The position numbers were made by a program, and so were the translations under genes. From Irpex lacteus (lineage: Eukaryota; Basidiomycota; Agaricomycetes; Polyporales; Irpicaceae), in contig MQVO02000005.1 in the NCBI GenBank assembly GCA_001986395.2, positions 620,001 to 684,000 on the forward strand: DNA of 64,000 nucleotides. Direction: 5' to 3'. Shown piece after piece: positions 25,130 to 35,593 of the stretch. The notes beneath the pieces were generated by a model that saw only the letters and a program-made list of their open reading frames with translations, had not been told where the DNA came from and ran no database searches. Position 1 is the first letter of the stretch; each line of letters opens with the position of its first letter.

Positions 25130-27046
25130 ATGTCAGACGACACCCCAATAACCAAACGCCTACACATCTCAGGCCTAACGCCCTCCATAACACCCTCCGA
25201 CCTCTCCCAGAAACTCGGTTCGTTCGGGACAGTCACAGCTCTCGATGGGTTTGGACAGGTGGATGCGCTGGGACGGCCGAGGAAGTTTGGGTATGTGACG
25301 ATTGAGACTACTAAGACTAAGTTGGCGAGATGTGAGTTGTGGTGTTGTTTTTCTTTTCCTTGTTATACGGAGAAGTTGGGATGTAGGATGTTAATGGGTG
25401 GTGGTTTGGATTTGGTGTAGGTATGAATTTGCTCAGTGGGGTCACTTGGAAGGGCGCGCAGTTACGTTTGGGCGAAGCGAAGCCTGATTTTCGCGAACGG
25501 TGCGTGTCCCCTCTTCTTGCAACACCATCTGCTCACTTAAAACAATTTTGTTACCTTAGCTTGGAGGCAGAACGAAAAGCGATGGAGGAAGGAGAGCCCC
25601 CGCGCAAGAAGCGTAAACTACCTCGAGGCGTTCAGGGAGTACACGCATCGGACATGTCGCTCGTCACACCAGAAAACGTCGAAGAACGTGGTGGATGGAA
25701 AGTCACTCCTCTCGGGCGAATCTTCAAGCCTATACGTATGAGACCCGAGCATCCTTTGCCTCCGCCTCTGGTATCGAACTTGACTTCTAGCACCAAGCTG
25801 AAGAAAGGAGAGAAAGACAAAAAGGAGAAGAAGAAGAGGAGAGTAAAGGAGCCTCCGGTAAGGGCGAGGAGACGGACTATTGACCCGACGAAGTGGGGAT
25901 CGACGCAGTTGAAGGGCGTGTTTTTGGAGAATGCTGGTGATGGAATAGGCTTGGTGGAACAGCGGTATGCTAAACCGTTGGTGGTAGATGTTGAAGTGGA
26001 GAGCAGTGAAGATGAGGATAGCGAGGAAGGAGAAGAGGAAGAGATACCACAGGATGATGGACTGAAACGCTCGGAGCCTGAGGTTGCGTCGCGCGATGAC
26101 GAGGAGCCCGCTGCTCGAACGAAAATAACTGCTCCTCTGATCGAAGAAGTGCAAAAGCAGGCCCTCCCAGTACCCATACCTCCACCGCCATCTACACTAA
26201 CATCTGGCAACGCAGTCGCTTCTGAGCTGCTCGAAGAGAAAACTGCTGCACTGGGACTTTTGCAGTCACTGTTTGGCGGCCGTGACGATGACGACTGGGT
26301 CGGTCGGGAAAGCGTAGATTCAGACATCGAAATGGACGAGCAAAGGGGTGTTTCGAATTCAGCACTGACATCCGCTGGCGCTGTAGACCAGGAAATCGAG
26401 GAGGTTCCTATGAGCGTCGACGCTCCAGCACCGATACGAGAAAGCTCGCAAGAAAAGGAGGAGCCCGTCGTTTCGAGTGCGCAGCCTGAGGAGGATTCGG
26501 AGGCACAGAAATCGACAGCGCAAAAGACGAAGTTGAAGGATCTCTTCGCGCCACAGGAAGAAAGCAGTGAGTGTATTGCGATTCTCTATCTCGTGCATCT
26601 ATTGATTCTAGCGAACTACTTCAGCCGGGTTCTCGCTTCTCGGACATCTCGACCTCGACCTCGAACTGGATGACGATACGCTAGATGCAACATTCACTGC
26701 AGCACCTCAGACCGCTCACGAGCATATCACCGAACGGGCACAGACGCCCATTCACGTCATCCCTGACGGAACCTCGCACACTAGGTTTACTCTGGACCCT
26801 TCTCTACCACTGTTCTTCCCGTTGTCCAAGGACGCGCGAGCTAGTGGCAAGGGACGCGTGAAGGACACTTTGGACGTCGCTCGTGAGAGGGGGTGGGATT
26901 GGAGGGGGTTTTGTCGGACACAAACGACGGAGGAGATTAAGCAGAGGTGGGAGGCGCAGAAAGTTGAGCTTACGAAAGATTGGAAGAGGCGGCATCGGGA
27001 GGCTATTAAGAGCAGGAGGCGGAGGGGTGGAGGAGACGGAGAGTAG
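25130..27046 (+). CDS. Nop8/NOL8-like RRM protein, ribosome biogenesis
   Basis: The ATG at 25130 starts an N-terminal RRM. RNP2 is LHISGLTPS, RNP1-like is RKFGYVTIE, and LRLGEAKPDF closes the fold over two small introns (about 25332-25420 and 25501-25560). A Lys/Arg-rich region with nuclear-type signals (RKKRKLPRG, KDKKEKKKRR) and a long acidic Glu/Asp region follow. The intron at about 26567-26625 leads to the C-terminal block GFSLLGHLDL...DDTLDATFTA and PLFFPLSKDARA, typical of the Nop8/NOL8 C-terminus. The gene ends at 27046 in a basic tail. In yeast, Nop8 acts in the nucleolus in 60S subunit assembly. The assignment rests on the overall layout and the C-terminal block. Confidence 0.72.
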
Positions 27047-27373
27047 TGTCTCAACACAGAAATCCTTTCTCTCTCAAGTGGTTATTTCCTGTTGGTCGTG
27101 TATGTTACAAACCTATGTATATACTTACGCGCAGTGTCATATCGAAACTGTAAGCCCAAAGTCTTCTTCGGATCTGCGCCCAGAAACCGTCGCACTTAGA
27201 CGCTACCGTTCCTCCTCTTACCCTCTTTCTCGGCCGACCCGGGTGTCCTTTCCTGCCAGCTCATCGTCGTCAACAACAGCGAGCAACGAAAACGACGACC
27301 CTGAGAGCGAACTTTCACCCGCAGGCTATTCCTCGCACGCACCGGGCGCTTCGACGACCGGCTTGCCAGTGCA

Positions 27374-30300
27374 ATGAGCTCACCATCTCCCAGTCCTGCT
27401 CGCTGGGGACCTCTCCGGACACTGCTGCGTCTCTCACCGCTTTTGATAATCGCACCGTTATACGCGTATAAGGAATACCATGGTTTGTCAACTTTACAGC
27501 TGAACTATATTTTAGTCGTGTTGACGTCAGCACTTCTTCGATCTCGCTAGCGTTGCCACAACCTCTCGTAGACCTGTGAGTGTCTAATTGTATCTTTGCG
27601 AATATCGAGGTGTACTGAAGCAAATCTTATAGCGTGAACCCTTCGACTTCATTACCACAAATATCCGAGGCCCAAATCCTCTCACACGCGAAGACACTCT
27701 CTGAAGATATCGGCTATCGCACAGTCGGAACACGCGAACATGCACTGGGAGACGCGTGGATGGTCAAGCAGGCACAGGAGCTGCAGAGGCAATGCGAGGA
27801 AGTCGTGAAAGCCAACCCGACAAGGAAATTGGAATGTGAGGTGTGGAGGCAGGAGGGGAGTGGCAGCCACCGGTGCGTCCTATACACATGCTTGCGCACC
27901 GGTACACCAGTCTCAGTCTTAGTTACTAATTATTCGACGCGTCCGAAGGTTCGATATCATGGGGAAACGGCTCTACAAGACATACGTGAACTTGTCGAAT
28001 ATTATCGTACGCGTCTCTGACGGCACAGAAGAGGGCAAGGAACACGCGGTCCTCGTTAACTCACATTTGGACAGCACCCTGCCTTCGCCTGGTGCCGCGG
28101 ACGATGCTTTATCTGTTGGTGTGATGATAGACTGTATTCGTGTGCTCGTCAATACTCCTGGCTGGCAACCGAAGCATGCTATAATCTTCTGTGCGTTTTC
28201 ATGGTTTTTGTGGATTTGTGGGATCTGATGTCACGGTTTTTGGATAGTGTTCAATAATGCGGAAGAGTCCTTGCAAGATGGATCGCATCTGTACTCTACT
28301 CAGCATCCTACGGCAAAGACGTAAGTGTGCATTTGTGGGCTCCACTAACATCTACTCACTTGTTATCGTAGAGTTCGTGCTGCTATAAACCTCGAAGGTG
28401 TGAAAACAGTTGGGAGTCGTAGCACGCGTACTTATTCTACTTTCACTAGCTGCTGGTACGACTGGACCAGAGCTACTCTTCCAGGTAAGCCCACAATTTC
28501 GCTCCAAAGTCCAAACGCTAATTCACTCCCTCCTATGCGCAGGCCACGTCAGAGGAGATGATCCAAGCCTACGCCCATGTACCACGTCCCTTCGGCACCA
28601 TCATCGCCAGCGAAATATTCGGCTCTGGTATCATGATGTCCGAGTACTTATTAAGCATGTATCTTCTCTCACAAATTCCTCTCTGACCATGCGGACTCTC
28701 AGCACGGACTTCCGACAGTTTGAGTTATATCTCAACGTCACTGGTTTAGATGTAAGTCACAGTCAATTGCAAGCGGCGGTTTTGCAGGTGAACTCATGAC
28801 AACCCGCACCAGATGGCTGTGACGGGCAACAGCTATTTGTATCATATGCGCAAAGTGAGTTTAGAGCCTGATATCGATTATCCGTGTGAACTGACAGCGC
28901 TGCAGGACCTAGTAGAAAACATAGAGCCAGGCGTTGCACAGGTACGCCTGGAATTTGACCTACATTCCCATCATCTCCGTGTCTAACTAACCCAAACACA
29001 AAGCACATGGCCGAAAACACTCTCGCACTGCTACAACACCTCTCCTCCTCAGAATCCCCGCTTCCCTCCCTGACAGCAGGCTACAGCAAACCATCAACAG
29101 TCTACTTCCAGAGCTTCTCGCGCTTCTTCGTCTACTCCTTCAAGACGGCCCAGATCCTCTACACCATCCTCTTGGTGCTCTCGCTCGTCCTTGTCAAGGT
29201 TACCTTCGTCCCGCCTGCTCCGGCGCTGAAGCAAGGCCGGGGGATCATCTCGGACAATTTGAGAGGTATCGTGGCGATTGGGGGAGCGGTTGTTGGTGCG
29301 GTGGTTGGAGTGAACGTCGTTGCGTTCGTTATGCGATCGGTTCTGCAGAGGCCATTGAGTTGGTTCACGCAGGAGTTTTCGTGTGTGTTGCTCTACGGAC
29401 CAGCAGCTCTCGCAGGTAAAGACGTGTATCACTCTCAATCCTAAAAACAGCTTCTGATATGTATGTGAATCTCAGGTGCACTCGTCTCACAGCTATTCGT
29501 ACCTCGCGTACGCGAGATAACCGTCATGACCTCCATGCTCCTCGCACAATCGTTCTCCGCCTTCCTCTTGCAGCTGCTCGGCGTAGGCTCCGCTGCACTG
29601 TTCTTCCTTACCAGCCTGTCCTTGTTCGTCGCGCTTGCGGTGAATACAGTAGCGAAGCAGCCCGGCCAAGACGTGTCGTTGTGGGCGTACGCCATTGGCC
29701 AGTCTATCCCCTCGACCACGGGTGCACAGATGATGTATGGGGTATTGGAAGTGTTTGTCCCGTTGGTATGTGTTCTTCTCCTCTTAGCGGACCAAGATGA
29801 TTAATGGCGTCCATTCAGACAGGTCGCATGGGAGAAGAAGCCCCCGCTGAGCACATCATCGCTACCATCGTCGCGATCAGCGGCGCATACGCCCTCCCTC
29901 TGTCCATTCCATTCATCCACAGGTGGCCTCAAGCAGTCTTGAAGCGATCCATCGTGCTGCTCTCTATCCTCAGCGCACTCGCTATCGCTGTGTTCTCTGT
30001 ACGAGAGCCGTTCGATGCGATGCACCAGAAGAGGGTGTTTGTCGTTCATATGGAGAATGTGAGCTCACATTCAGATGATTGGTGGTAGGAATACTAGTGA
30101 CTGATAGCAATGTGCGTCCTAGATCACCAGTGGCGAGCAGAATCTGCACGTCGGTGCAGCAGACAGCGCCCCGGGTTTCAAAGCGCTCACGCACGATATT
30201 GCTGAACGCTTTGGGGTGGAAGGTGTCCCTCCGCAATATGTCGCCATGAACGATTGGAACCCTGAGTGGGACACTGTCTACCCGTTCTCTGCTGTACGTC

Positions 30301-30931
30301 TCTTCTCCTTACTATCATGTGTATCTGCCCCATGAACTGAACCGTGAATAGTTCATCACGCCGTATAAGCTGGATTTGCCTTTGCGACCGGAGTATATGG
30401 ACCCGTTGGAACACTCGTTCACGGTGCAAGCTGTGAATGATACCATCGATGCTGTGGCGGGTACGAGGAAGCTCACTCTACAGGTCAACCACCCGGGGAT
30501 CATATGGACTAGTACGTACCTACTCAACCTTGAAATGTACCAGAACTAACCTGACCGGGTTACGTGTTTCAGCCGTCGCCTTCGATGCCTACGTCCTAGA
30601 ATGGACACTCGACAAGAACCCCCCAGCTGAATACGCACGGCACCATATCAAAGAAGGGTCGTTCTACGGGCACGACGTCTGGACGGTCGACCTCCTCATC
30701 AAGCATCCTCCCCCTTCGTCTTCCCCCGACGATAGCCATGGGGGAAAGATTCGTGTGGACTTTGTCGGTATACACGAGAAGGCGATGTGGCCGGGAAAGA
30801 AGGCGGAGAAGGCGCAGGGCGGGAGGGCGATGCAGTTGTTTGAGGAGTTAGATGGGTGGTTTGATGAGACTAAGGGTGGGACTGTGGATGCGACGATGTT
30901 GGGGTGTGTTGGTGGGGTGGCTTGGGTATAG
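27374..30931 (+). CDS. Vacuolar membrane protease, peptidase family M28 (Pff1-like)
   Basis: The ATG at 27374 is followed by one N-terminal membrane helix and then the M28 domain. The zinc ligands are visible in order: His in LVNSHLDST (about 28055-28080), Asp in GAADDALSVG, Glu pair in FNNAEESLQDG (about 28250-28275), Glu in INLEGAGTTG (across an intron near 28400-28455) and His in YLYHMRKD (about 28837). The second half has about eight hydrophobic segments (29100-30010) and a lumenal C-terminal domain ending at 30931. More than ten short introns are present. This is the standard layout of the fungal vacuolar M28 membrane protease. Its substrates in this organism are unknown. Confidence 0.88.
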
Positions 30932-31143
30932 GAGATGTCTTGTTGTTTGTGCTTCTTGTGTGCGTAGTTGGCTGGTGCTCCTCATATATCTTACAATGCA
31001 CATCAATCGTGGGTGAACGCAGTAAAACGTAACGCGTCGCAGAGTGTTTGATATATTATCGTAAAGGGTAGTCGTTTGAGTGAATACTTGCACTTTATAC
31101 ACGCCCTTTGATGTGAGAACCTCGAAGCAAATGGTAATTTAGA

Positions 31144-31150
31144 GAAAAAG
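31144..31150 (-). terminator. Probable RNA polymerase III terminator of U6
   Basis: The minus strand has CTTTTTC just downstream of the U6 sequence, a run of five T residues that fits a Pol III stop. Confidence 0.5.
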
Positions 31151-31218
31151 GAAGCAATAAATATTGAGACCCGTAGGTCTACCACTCCGGGAAAGCGTGT
31201 CATCCTTGTGCAGGGGCC

Positions 31219-31249
<31 letters not shown>

Positions 31250-31275
31250 TTCGTATGTCACCCCGAAGGGGACAC
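31150..31275 (-). ncRNA. U6: U6 spliceosomal snRNA
   Basis: The minus strand reads a 5' stem-loop with a UUCG tetraloop (GTCCCCTTCGGGG, 31261-31273). It continues with AATTGGAACGATACAGAG, the ACAGAG box that pairs with the 5' splice site, and then AGATTAGCATGGCCCCTGC, which contains the AGC triad and the U4-pairing region, followed by ..AAGGATGACACGC. These blocks are nearly invariant in U6. No intron interrupts the gene, although introns in U6 are known in some basidiomycetes. The 3' end is approximate. Confidence 0.93.
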
Positions 31276-32579
31276 TGTCCAAGGTGCGGTGTAAGGTGGA
31301 TCGAGTGAGGAATTGAATTTTGTTCAAGCCGCGGGCGCAAAGCGCTTGACTCCTGCACTGGGGAACCAAAACCACATCTGCCAACTTTCCAGAGCAGATC
31401 AGCCACTTGAACCTAAGAGTACATCTATGAAGAAATCAGATAGCTTATAGCAGCTAACGCTTTCCAAACACTGGCAATAGATCGCGACGTAGCTCGACGT
31501 CTGGGCGCCTGAAAGTGCTTCCAGAAACGGTAGGTATGCTCTTTGTGGCGTCGAACGCCTCCCGCGGCAGCGTTCCCACTCGGAACTCTCAAGGCCACTG
31601 GCATGAGTTGCGCTACGCCACTTACATACACACCGTTTTCGTCTCATGGATGAAAAGGCTAGCGACAACTCTGATCAAGGGCATATGCTATGCGCGGGTG
31701 CTGCCACTCTTGAAAGAGTAGTAAGTTCATAATGCTCACGGGCTTGAAACTAATTATACAGCTCATGTGCCAGTGTGGGGTCATAAACCCTTACATGGTA
31801 GGGCGCGACGAGCGATAACATGTCGCTGATTATATGGAAAGAGCACGGACTTGAACTCCATCACACCCGTGTAAGTTAATCCTTGCATCGTTCGCTGGCA
31901 GTTGATACGCAGATTTTGACGACACCGGGTGTTGCCCTTCTTTGCTGAACGCTCGCAGGTCTGACAGGGACATTGAATGGAACATCCGTATTCCAAGGAG
32001 CGGTTCTGCGTCTCGTATATAACTTTCAGAGGTTAGCAGCGGGTCCCATATTCAGGAAAGGAGAGCGAGACACAGTTTAGGAAGAGGCAAAATCCGTGGA
32101 ATATTGAGGGCTTTATAAGGCAAGCCACGTCAGGGTGCTAGCCAAAATGTTGACCTCCAACAAAATCATGATGGTGATAAGTATTAGGACCAAATCTGGT
32201 GAGCGAGGCTGTCCGGTGTGGCGGACAGAAGATTCTGCCAGTGCTTAACCGAACATGAAGATGTTGTCCGTACGGAAGAAGAATCGACTCGTCAACGGCA
32301 GATGAAAAGTTCGACATCCATCATGCGAATGAAATACGGGCTTCATTCCGCTGATTTCAACTCAATATCCGTGCCTGTGGCGAATCCCACGGACGCTACA
32401 ATGGGACTGGATGGCAGTGTATCACGCCCGCAAACGGAGATCACGACGTATATTGATATCGAGTGGTAAGGTTTTCATTATGGGGTGAGGAGACGGATGT
32501 GCCGAGGATGCGCTACCCGGACAGATGTGCTCCAGGACCTTGACGCTTCCGAATTGTTGAACACCTGGCGACGGTGAAC
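31276..32579. other. Intergenic region
   Basis: Several overlapping short frames occur (31399-31721, 32218-32469) without recognisable domains or splice structure. The left edge should hold the external promoter of U6. I see nothing else supportable. Confidence 0.4.
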
Positions 32580-32587
32580 TATAAAAG
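32580..32587 (+). promoter_or_regulatory. TATA box of the membrane-protein gene
   Basis: TATAAAAG about 90 nt before the ATG at 32676, a strong match at a normal distance. Confidence 0.6.
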
Positions 32588-32675
32588 GACAGACGGCACT
32601 TTCCAGCGCGATACTGAATCCCCTCCTCGGGTTTGACATCTCGATTCTTTCCTTAATCCTCGATCGTCTTTGGAC

Positions 32676-33808
32676 ATGAAGCTCTTCACTGGCTTCACCG
32701 TTCTTGTAGCTGCCGGCTCTGGGCTCGCTCAAGACTTTCTGATAGACACCCCGTGCGTACAAGCGTCAGTAAACCGCATACAAGAATGTCAACTCACTCC
32801 CATTATTTTGTAGTATTGGCGGTGTTTTGCAATGTGTGCCCATCGAAATTGTTTGGGTAGGCGGAACTGGTACGCGCGCTCTTTGCAAATAAACGTCCAA
32901 CGACTCATTCCATCACACAACCGCAGGCCCATTTGACCTTATGTATGCCAATTTTACTTGCAAAGCTGTGGTAGTTGCTTACACGCATTAGCTTTACTTC
33001 CGATGTCGTCGACGCTCTCCAAATCTACCGCAAAATTCCAAAGTCACCTTTCCTTTGGTCGGCTAATGTCACCGCTGGTGAATGAATGTTTATTTCCGTC
33101 AAGTTGTCTGACATATACTCACGTGCATGTTGTCAGGTACTCGACTTGTTATGTCTCTTCTCGACGAGGCCAATGGCAATGAATCTATTTCCGGTAACTT
33201 TTCGGTTTCAGACAGCGGTAAGTGTGGGCTTCAAGATAAGTACACTTCCAAAGCTGATGCTGTTCAAAATGCCAGGAAATAGCAGCTGCTTGAATCGTGA
33301 CTCATCATCTACGAGTTCCAAACTAGGTAGTACCGATAGAGAAAGCCATACCTCGTGTACGTGTATAACTCCAGGCATCCAACGCATGATCCTTCATATT
33401 GAACTTCATTTCAGCTGCCACCTCGACCACATTCAGTAGTGCCAGTCGGCCCTGACGACGTGAGTTGCTATATACCTTTTTTACGAATTGTAAGCCTGGG
33501 TCTAACATCTATCTCTTCTCTCCTTCCCATGGTGACTTAGCGGGACCCCCAGTACCGACAGTGCTGGTATCACCACCAGCTCGAATGGAGCGTCTCAGAG
33601 TTCTCCTCTACCAAGTAGGTTAGTTATTCTCTGACTCAACCTCTGTGAGTCACATCGGTTGCTAATATAGTTGCTGCAGTGGTGCAGCAAATCTTCAGAG
33701 CAGTCCTACACATCATCTTTCGGGTGGTGCCATAGGTGGTATCGTGGCAGGAGTTGTTCTCCTCATTCTTCTCTTAGCCGTCCTCATCGCCATTATGCGC
33801 AGAAAGAG
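32676..33808 (+). pseudogene. Secreted single-pass membrane protein, N-terminal part; disrupted by the 30 kb insertion
   Basis: The ATG at 32676 opens a signal peptide (MKLFTGFTVLVAAGSGLAQ). Short exons follow, encoding a small beta-rich ectodomain of the kind common in Agaricomycete surface proteins (GGVLQCVPIEIVWVGGTG, then ANVTAG and ISGNFSVSDS) and a Ser/Thr-rich stalk. The transmembrane segment at about 33718-33796 reads GGIVAGVVLLILLLAVLIAI and is followed by the stop-transfer residues MRRKR. At 33808 the gene runs into the left end of the mobile element. The remaining cytoplasmic tail continues in frame at 63839. If read through, the interrupted copy would add only a few residues and stop at 33839. 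The function is unknown; a cell-surface sensor or wall-associated role is a guess. Confidence 0.75.
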
Positions 33809-33856
33809 ACTTGGGGGAGTGAGGCCATCAAGTGGCAGGTAACGATTCCTGAGTAT
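33809..33856 (-). repeat. 3' terminus of the giant element with stem-loop
   Basis: Read on the minus strand, this stretch contains ACTCAGGAATCG, then TGCCACTTGATGGCC (a small imperfect stem-loop with loop CTTGA), and ends CCCCCAAGT at the host junction. The same sequence with only three differences in about 45 bases forms the 3' end of the two nested elements, at 35422-35466 and 50502-50546. Confidence 0.65.
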
Positions 33857-33889
33857 TTTGTTCTAATTTACAGCTAGTAATTCTATCTA

Positions 33890-34274
33890 CTATCCAATGA
33901 CAAGATTGTAAATGACTACTACCGCCTTTCTTTGACCAGGAGCTGTTTGTAGTAGTTGTGAATGCATGTCCTTTATATGTGACTCGTATCTTGACTTTGA
34001 TCCTGTCTGAATTCCGTCGTTGTACCATATTCTTCCCTCCGCATCAATAATTCGGCATGTAAAGTGAAATCCGCCAAAGTAAATGATACCTGACAATCGA
34101 TAAATGTCTTCGTTGAACTGAATTTGTCTTTCAAATCGTACTGGTAGTTTTTCATTTAATCGGATGTGTATAAATGGAATCTTTGCTGTATATTGATATT
34201 GATATTCAGTTTGTGTCTTTTGACACCTTGGACACTTAGACTTTGTTTTTGTATTAAAGAATGCATGCATCCAA
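33890..34274 (-). pseudogene. Rep/helicase protein, displaced C-terminal 128 codons (papain/USP-like domain, His half)
   Basis: The minus strand encodes WMHAFFNTK, a CPRC zinc-knuckle half, and then GGFHFTCRIID and GRIWYNDG (about 34014-34080). This is the His-containing half of a papain-like/USP-type cysteine peptidase fold. The matching Cys half (SCAYDTLF) is at the end of the frame at 49124-50501 on the plus strand. Joining 50501 to this segment restores ..GQSISN|WMHAFF in frame. The stop at 33890 lies about 80 bases from the element's 3' end. The separation is explained by insertion of a nested element followed by inversion. The Lys/Asn-rich, AT-rich codon use matches the rest of the Rep/helicase gene. 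Confidence 0.75.
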
Positions 34275-34629
34275 TTACGATTTCTGAGTGTAACGAAGAT
34301 AATCGTCTTCAGTTCGGTCAGGATCTGCCAGGTTTTGTCAGTAACGCGACCTGCTGTCAATGCGTGGGAATGTGCCTTCTGTTACTGAGTAACAAGCTCC
34401 ATTAGAAACATTTGTAGTTGGGCGCTTTTTTATGGGAATCTGTATTTGATGGATAGAGAGCCCAAAACTAAGTCATTCGATATGATTGTTGCACCAGATT
34501 ATAGCTACGGAGTAGGCCTACCAGATGGTAAAACTACCATGAGGTAATCCCATCTATGAGGAGAGATATGAGCTGGATGGTATTGGATGAGGACTTGAGG
34601 TTCAAACCCAGCCAAACTCCGACAAAAGC

Positions 34630-34696
34630 GCCCAAGTGCGCAAGCAACTCGCACCAACTGCTTCAGAAGGTTGTGGGTTCAATTCCCCCTTGGGTC
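34630..34696 (+). repeat. tRNA-like module B in the left nested element
   Basis: GCCCAAG at 34630-34636 pairs with CTTGGGT at 34689-34695 as an acceptor stem of seven pairs, including one G-T. Between them are CTTCAGAAG, an anticodon-arm-like segment, and GGGTTCAATTCCC, a good B-box/T-arm. The length of about 66 bases is short and the D-arm is poor, so this looks like a degenerate tRNA or a SINE-type promoter rather than a working tRNA. Confidence 0.45.
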
Positions 34697-34979
34697 ATAT
34701 TTTATAAGTTGCTCACTTTTGATCATGTAGAGTCCAGAAAATACTGTAAAATGGGTAAAATAATCTATTGACATGGGTGTGCGTTAAATATAATTTATTA
34801 TAATGTATATATGTTTGAATTAACGATATATGGTTAGGCATAGTAAAATAGTAACTGACCTGAGCGCCATCATATTATGTGCCATATTAAGTGATATAAA
34901 AATCACAGATGTGGCAATGGATTATTTTTACATTTAATGGTATTTTATGAAGCATTATAGGATAAGAGAATGGGTGAAA

Positions 34980-35048
34980 CAAAAAAGTGGTCTGTGAGGG
35001 ATTGGAACCCGCAACCTTCTGAAGATGTATGTAATCATGCTTAGCCAA
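34980..35048 (-). repeat. tRNA-like module A in the left nested element
   Basis: Inverted copy of 50920-50988 with the same A-box-like, B-box-like and T-run elements. Confidence 0.4.
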
Positions 35049-35465
35049 TCTAGGCAAAGTTAGCGGAAGCAAAATATTTGAGGTAGCTAGATTGGTCAAT
35101 ACTGTTTAGTAAGCAATTTGAAGCTAATCAAGTAGACAAATCATATAAATTGTATACTTTTGTGAATAAACTGGTTCCTAAAGGATGTTATGCTCAATGA
35201 TCACATGCTTTCTTTCAGATAGCTCAAGAGGGCAGTGGTATAGGCTCACCGCTTCTTTTGGCGCTTATTTTGCTGTTTCCAGATGTTGTCACATAACACA
35301 GTTATGTGCAAGTGTGAAAAATGAAAATATGATTTCTGGACCGGATTTTGCTCAGGATTCCGAATATGAGCTCCAAATGTCAGTAGCTGCAGTATTTCAA
35401 GAGATATTTAGCAAAAAGACACTCAGAAATCGTTACCTGCCACTTGATGGCCACACTCCCACAAG

Positions 35466-35498
35466 TTGAATTACTATCGTACCCCTCCACCTGTTTGA
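35466..35498 (+). pseudogene. Displaced last codons of the TET/JBP fusion gene
   Basis: Just outside the left nested element the plus strand reads TTGAATTACTATCG.. and reaches a stop (tga) at 35496. Joined to the minus-strand frame that ends at 51693, it gives ..CKFSRLWK|LNYYRTPPPV-stop in frame. This is the second independent junction that is repaired by reversing the inversion. Confidence 0.65.
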
Positions 35499-35593
35499 TC
35501 TACGCAGTTAACCTCGTAGATTTCTAATCTTTGTTAAAACGTTCGTTTTGTATGACATTAGCAGTTGTATACTATTACGGAGATTCCCTTAAT

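Larger units (their letters stand above)
34276..35466 (+). mobile_element. Nested non-autonomous Helitron-like element, left copy (1,191 bp)
   Basis: The left arm of a perfect or near-perfect inverted repeat with 50502-51692. The 5' end (TACGATTTCTGAGTGTAACG) is at 34276 and the 3' end (..CCCACAAGT) is at 35466. The ends match those of the giant element. There is no long coding frame shared with a known protein. It contains two tRNA-like modules. The left flank is the C-terminal part of the Rep/helicase gene. The right flank is the last codons of the dioxygenase gene. It therefore now joins two genes that were each cut by one copy. Confidence 0.75.

Noticed and set aside
25618..26327. Long minus-strand frames opposite the Nop8-like gene
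   Set aside because: These are shadows of a Lys/Glu-rich coding region, which produces Ser/Leu/Phe-rich antisense frames.
34275..35467. Reading the 1.19 kb repeats as PIF/Harbinger-type elements with a TAA/TTA target duplication and CGATTTCTGAGTGT ends
   Set aside because: TAA does occur on both sides, but about 30 bases beyond one side (ACTTGTGGG..GGCAGG) are shared by all three insertions. They therefore belong to the element, and the reading frames join only when those bases are removed as well.
35185..35469. 94-codon frame (and its longer copy at 50421-50783, minus) as a gene
   Set aside because: It lies within the nested element and runs on as antisense of the Rep/helicase gene in one copy. 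It has no domain and no splice support.
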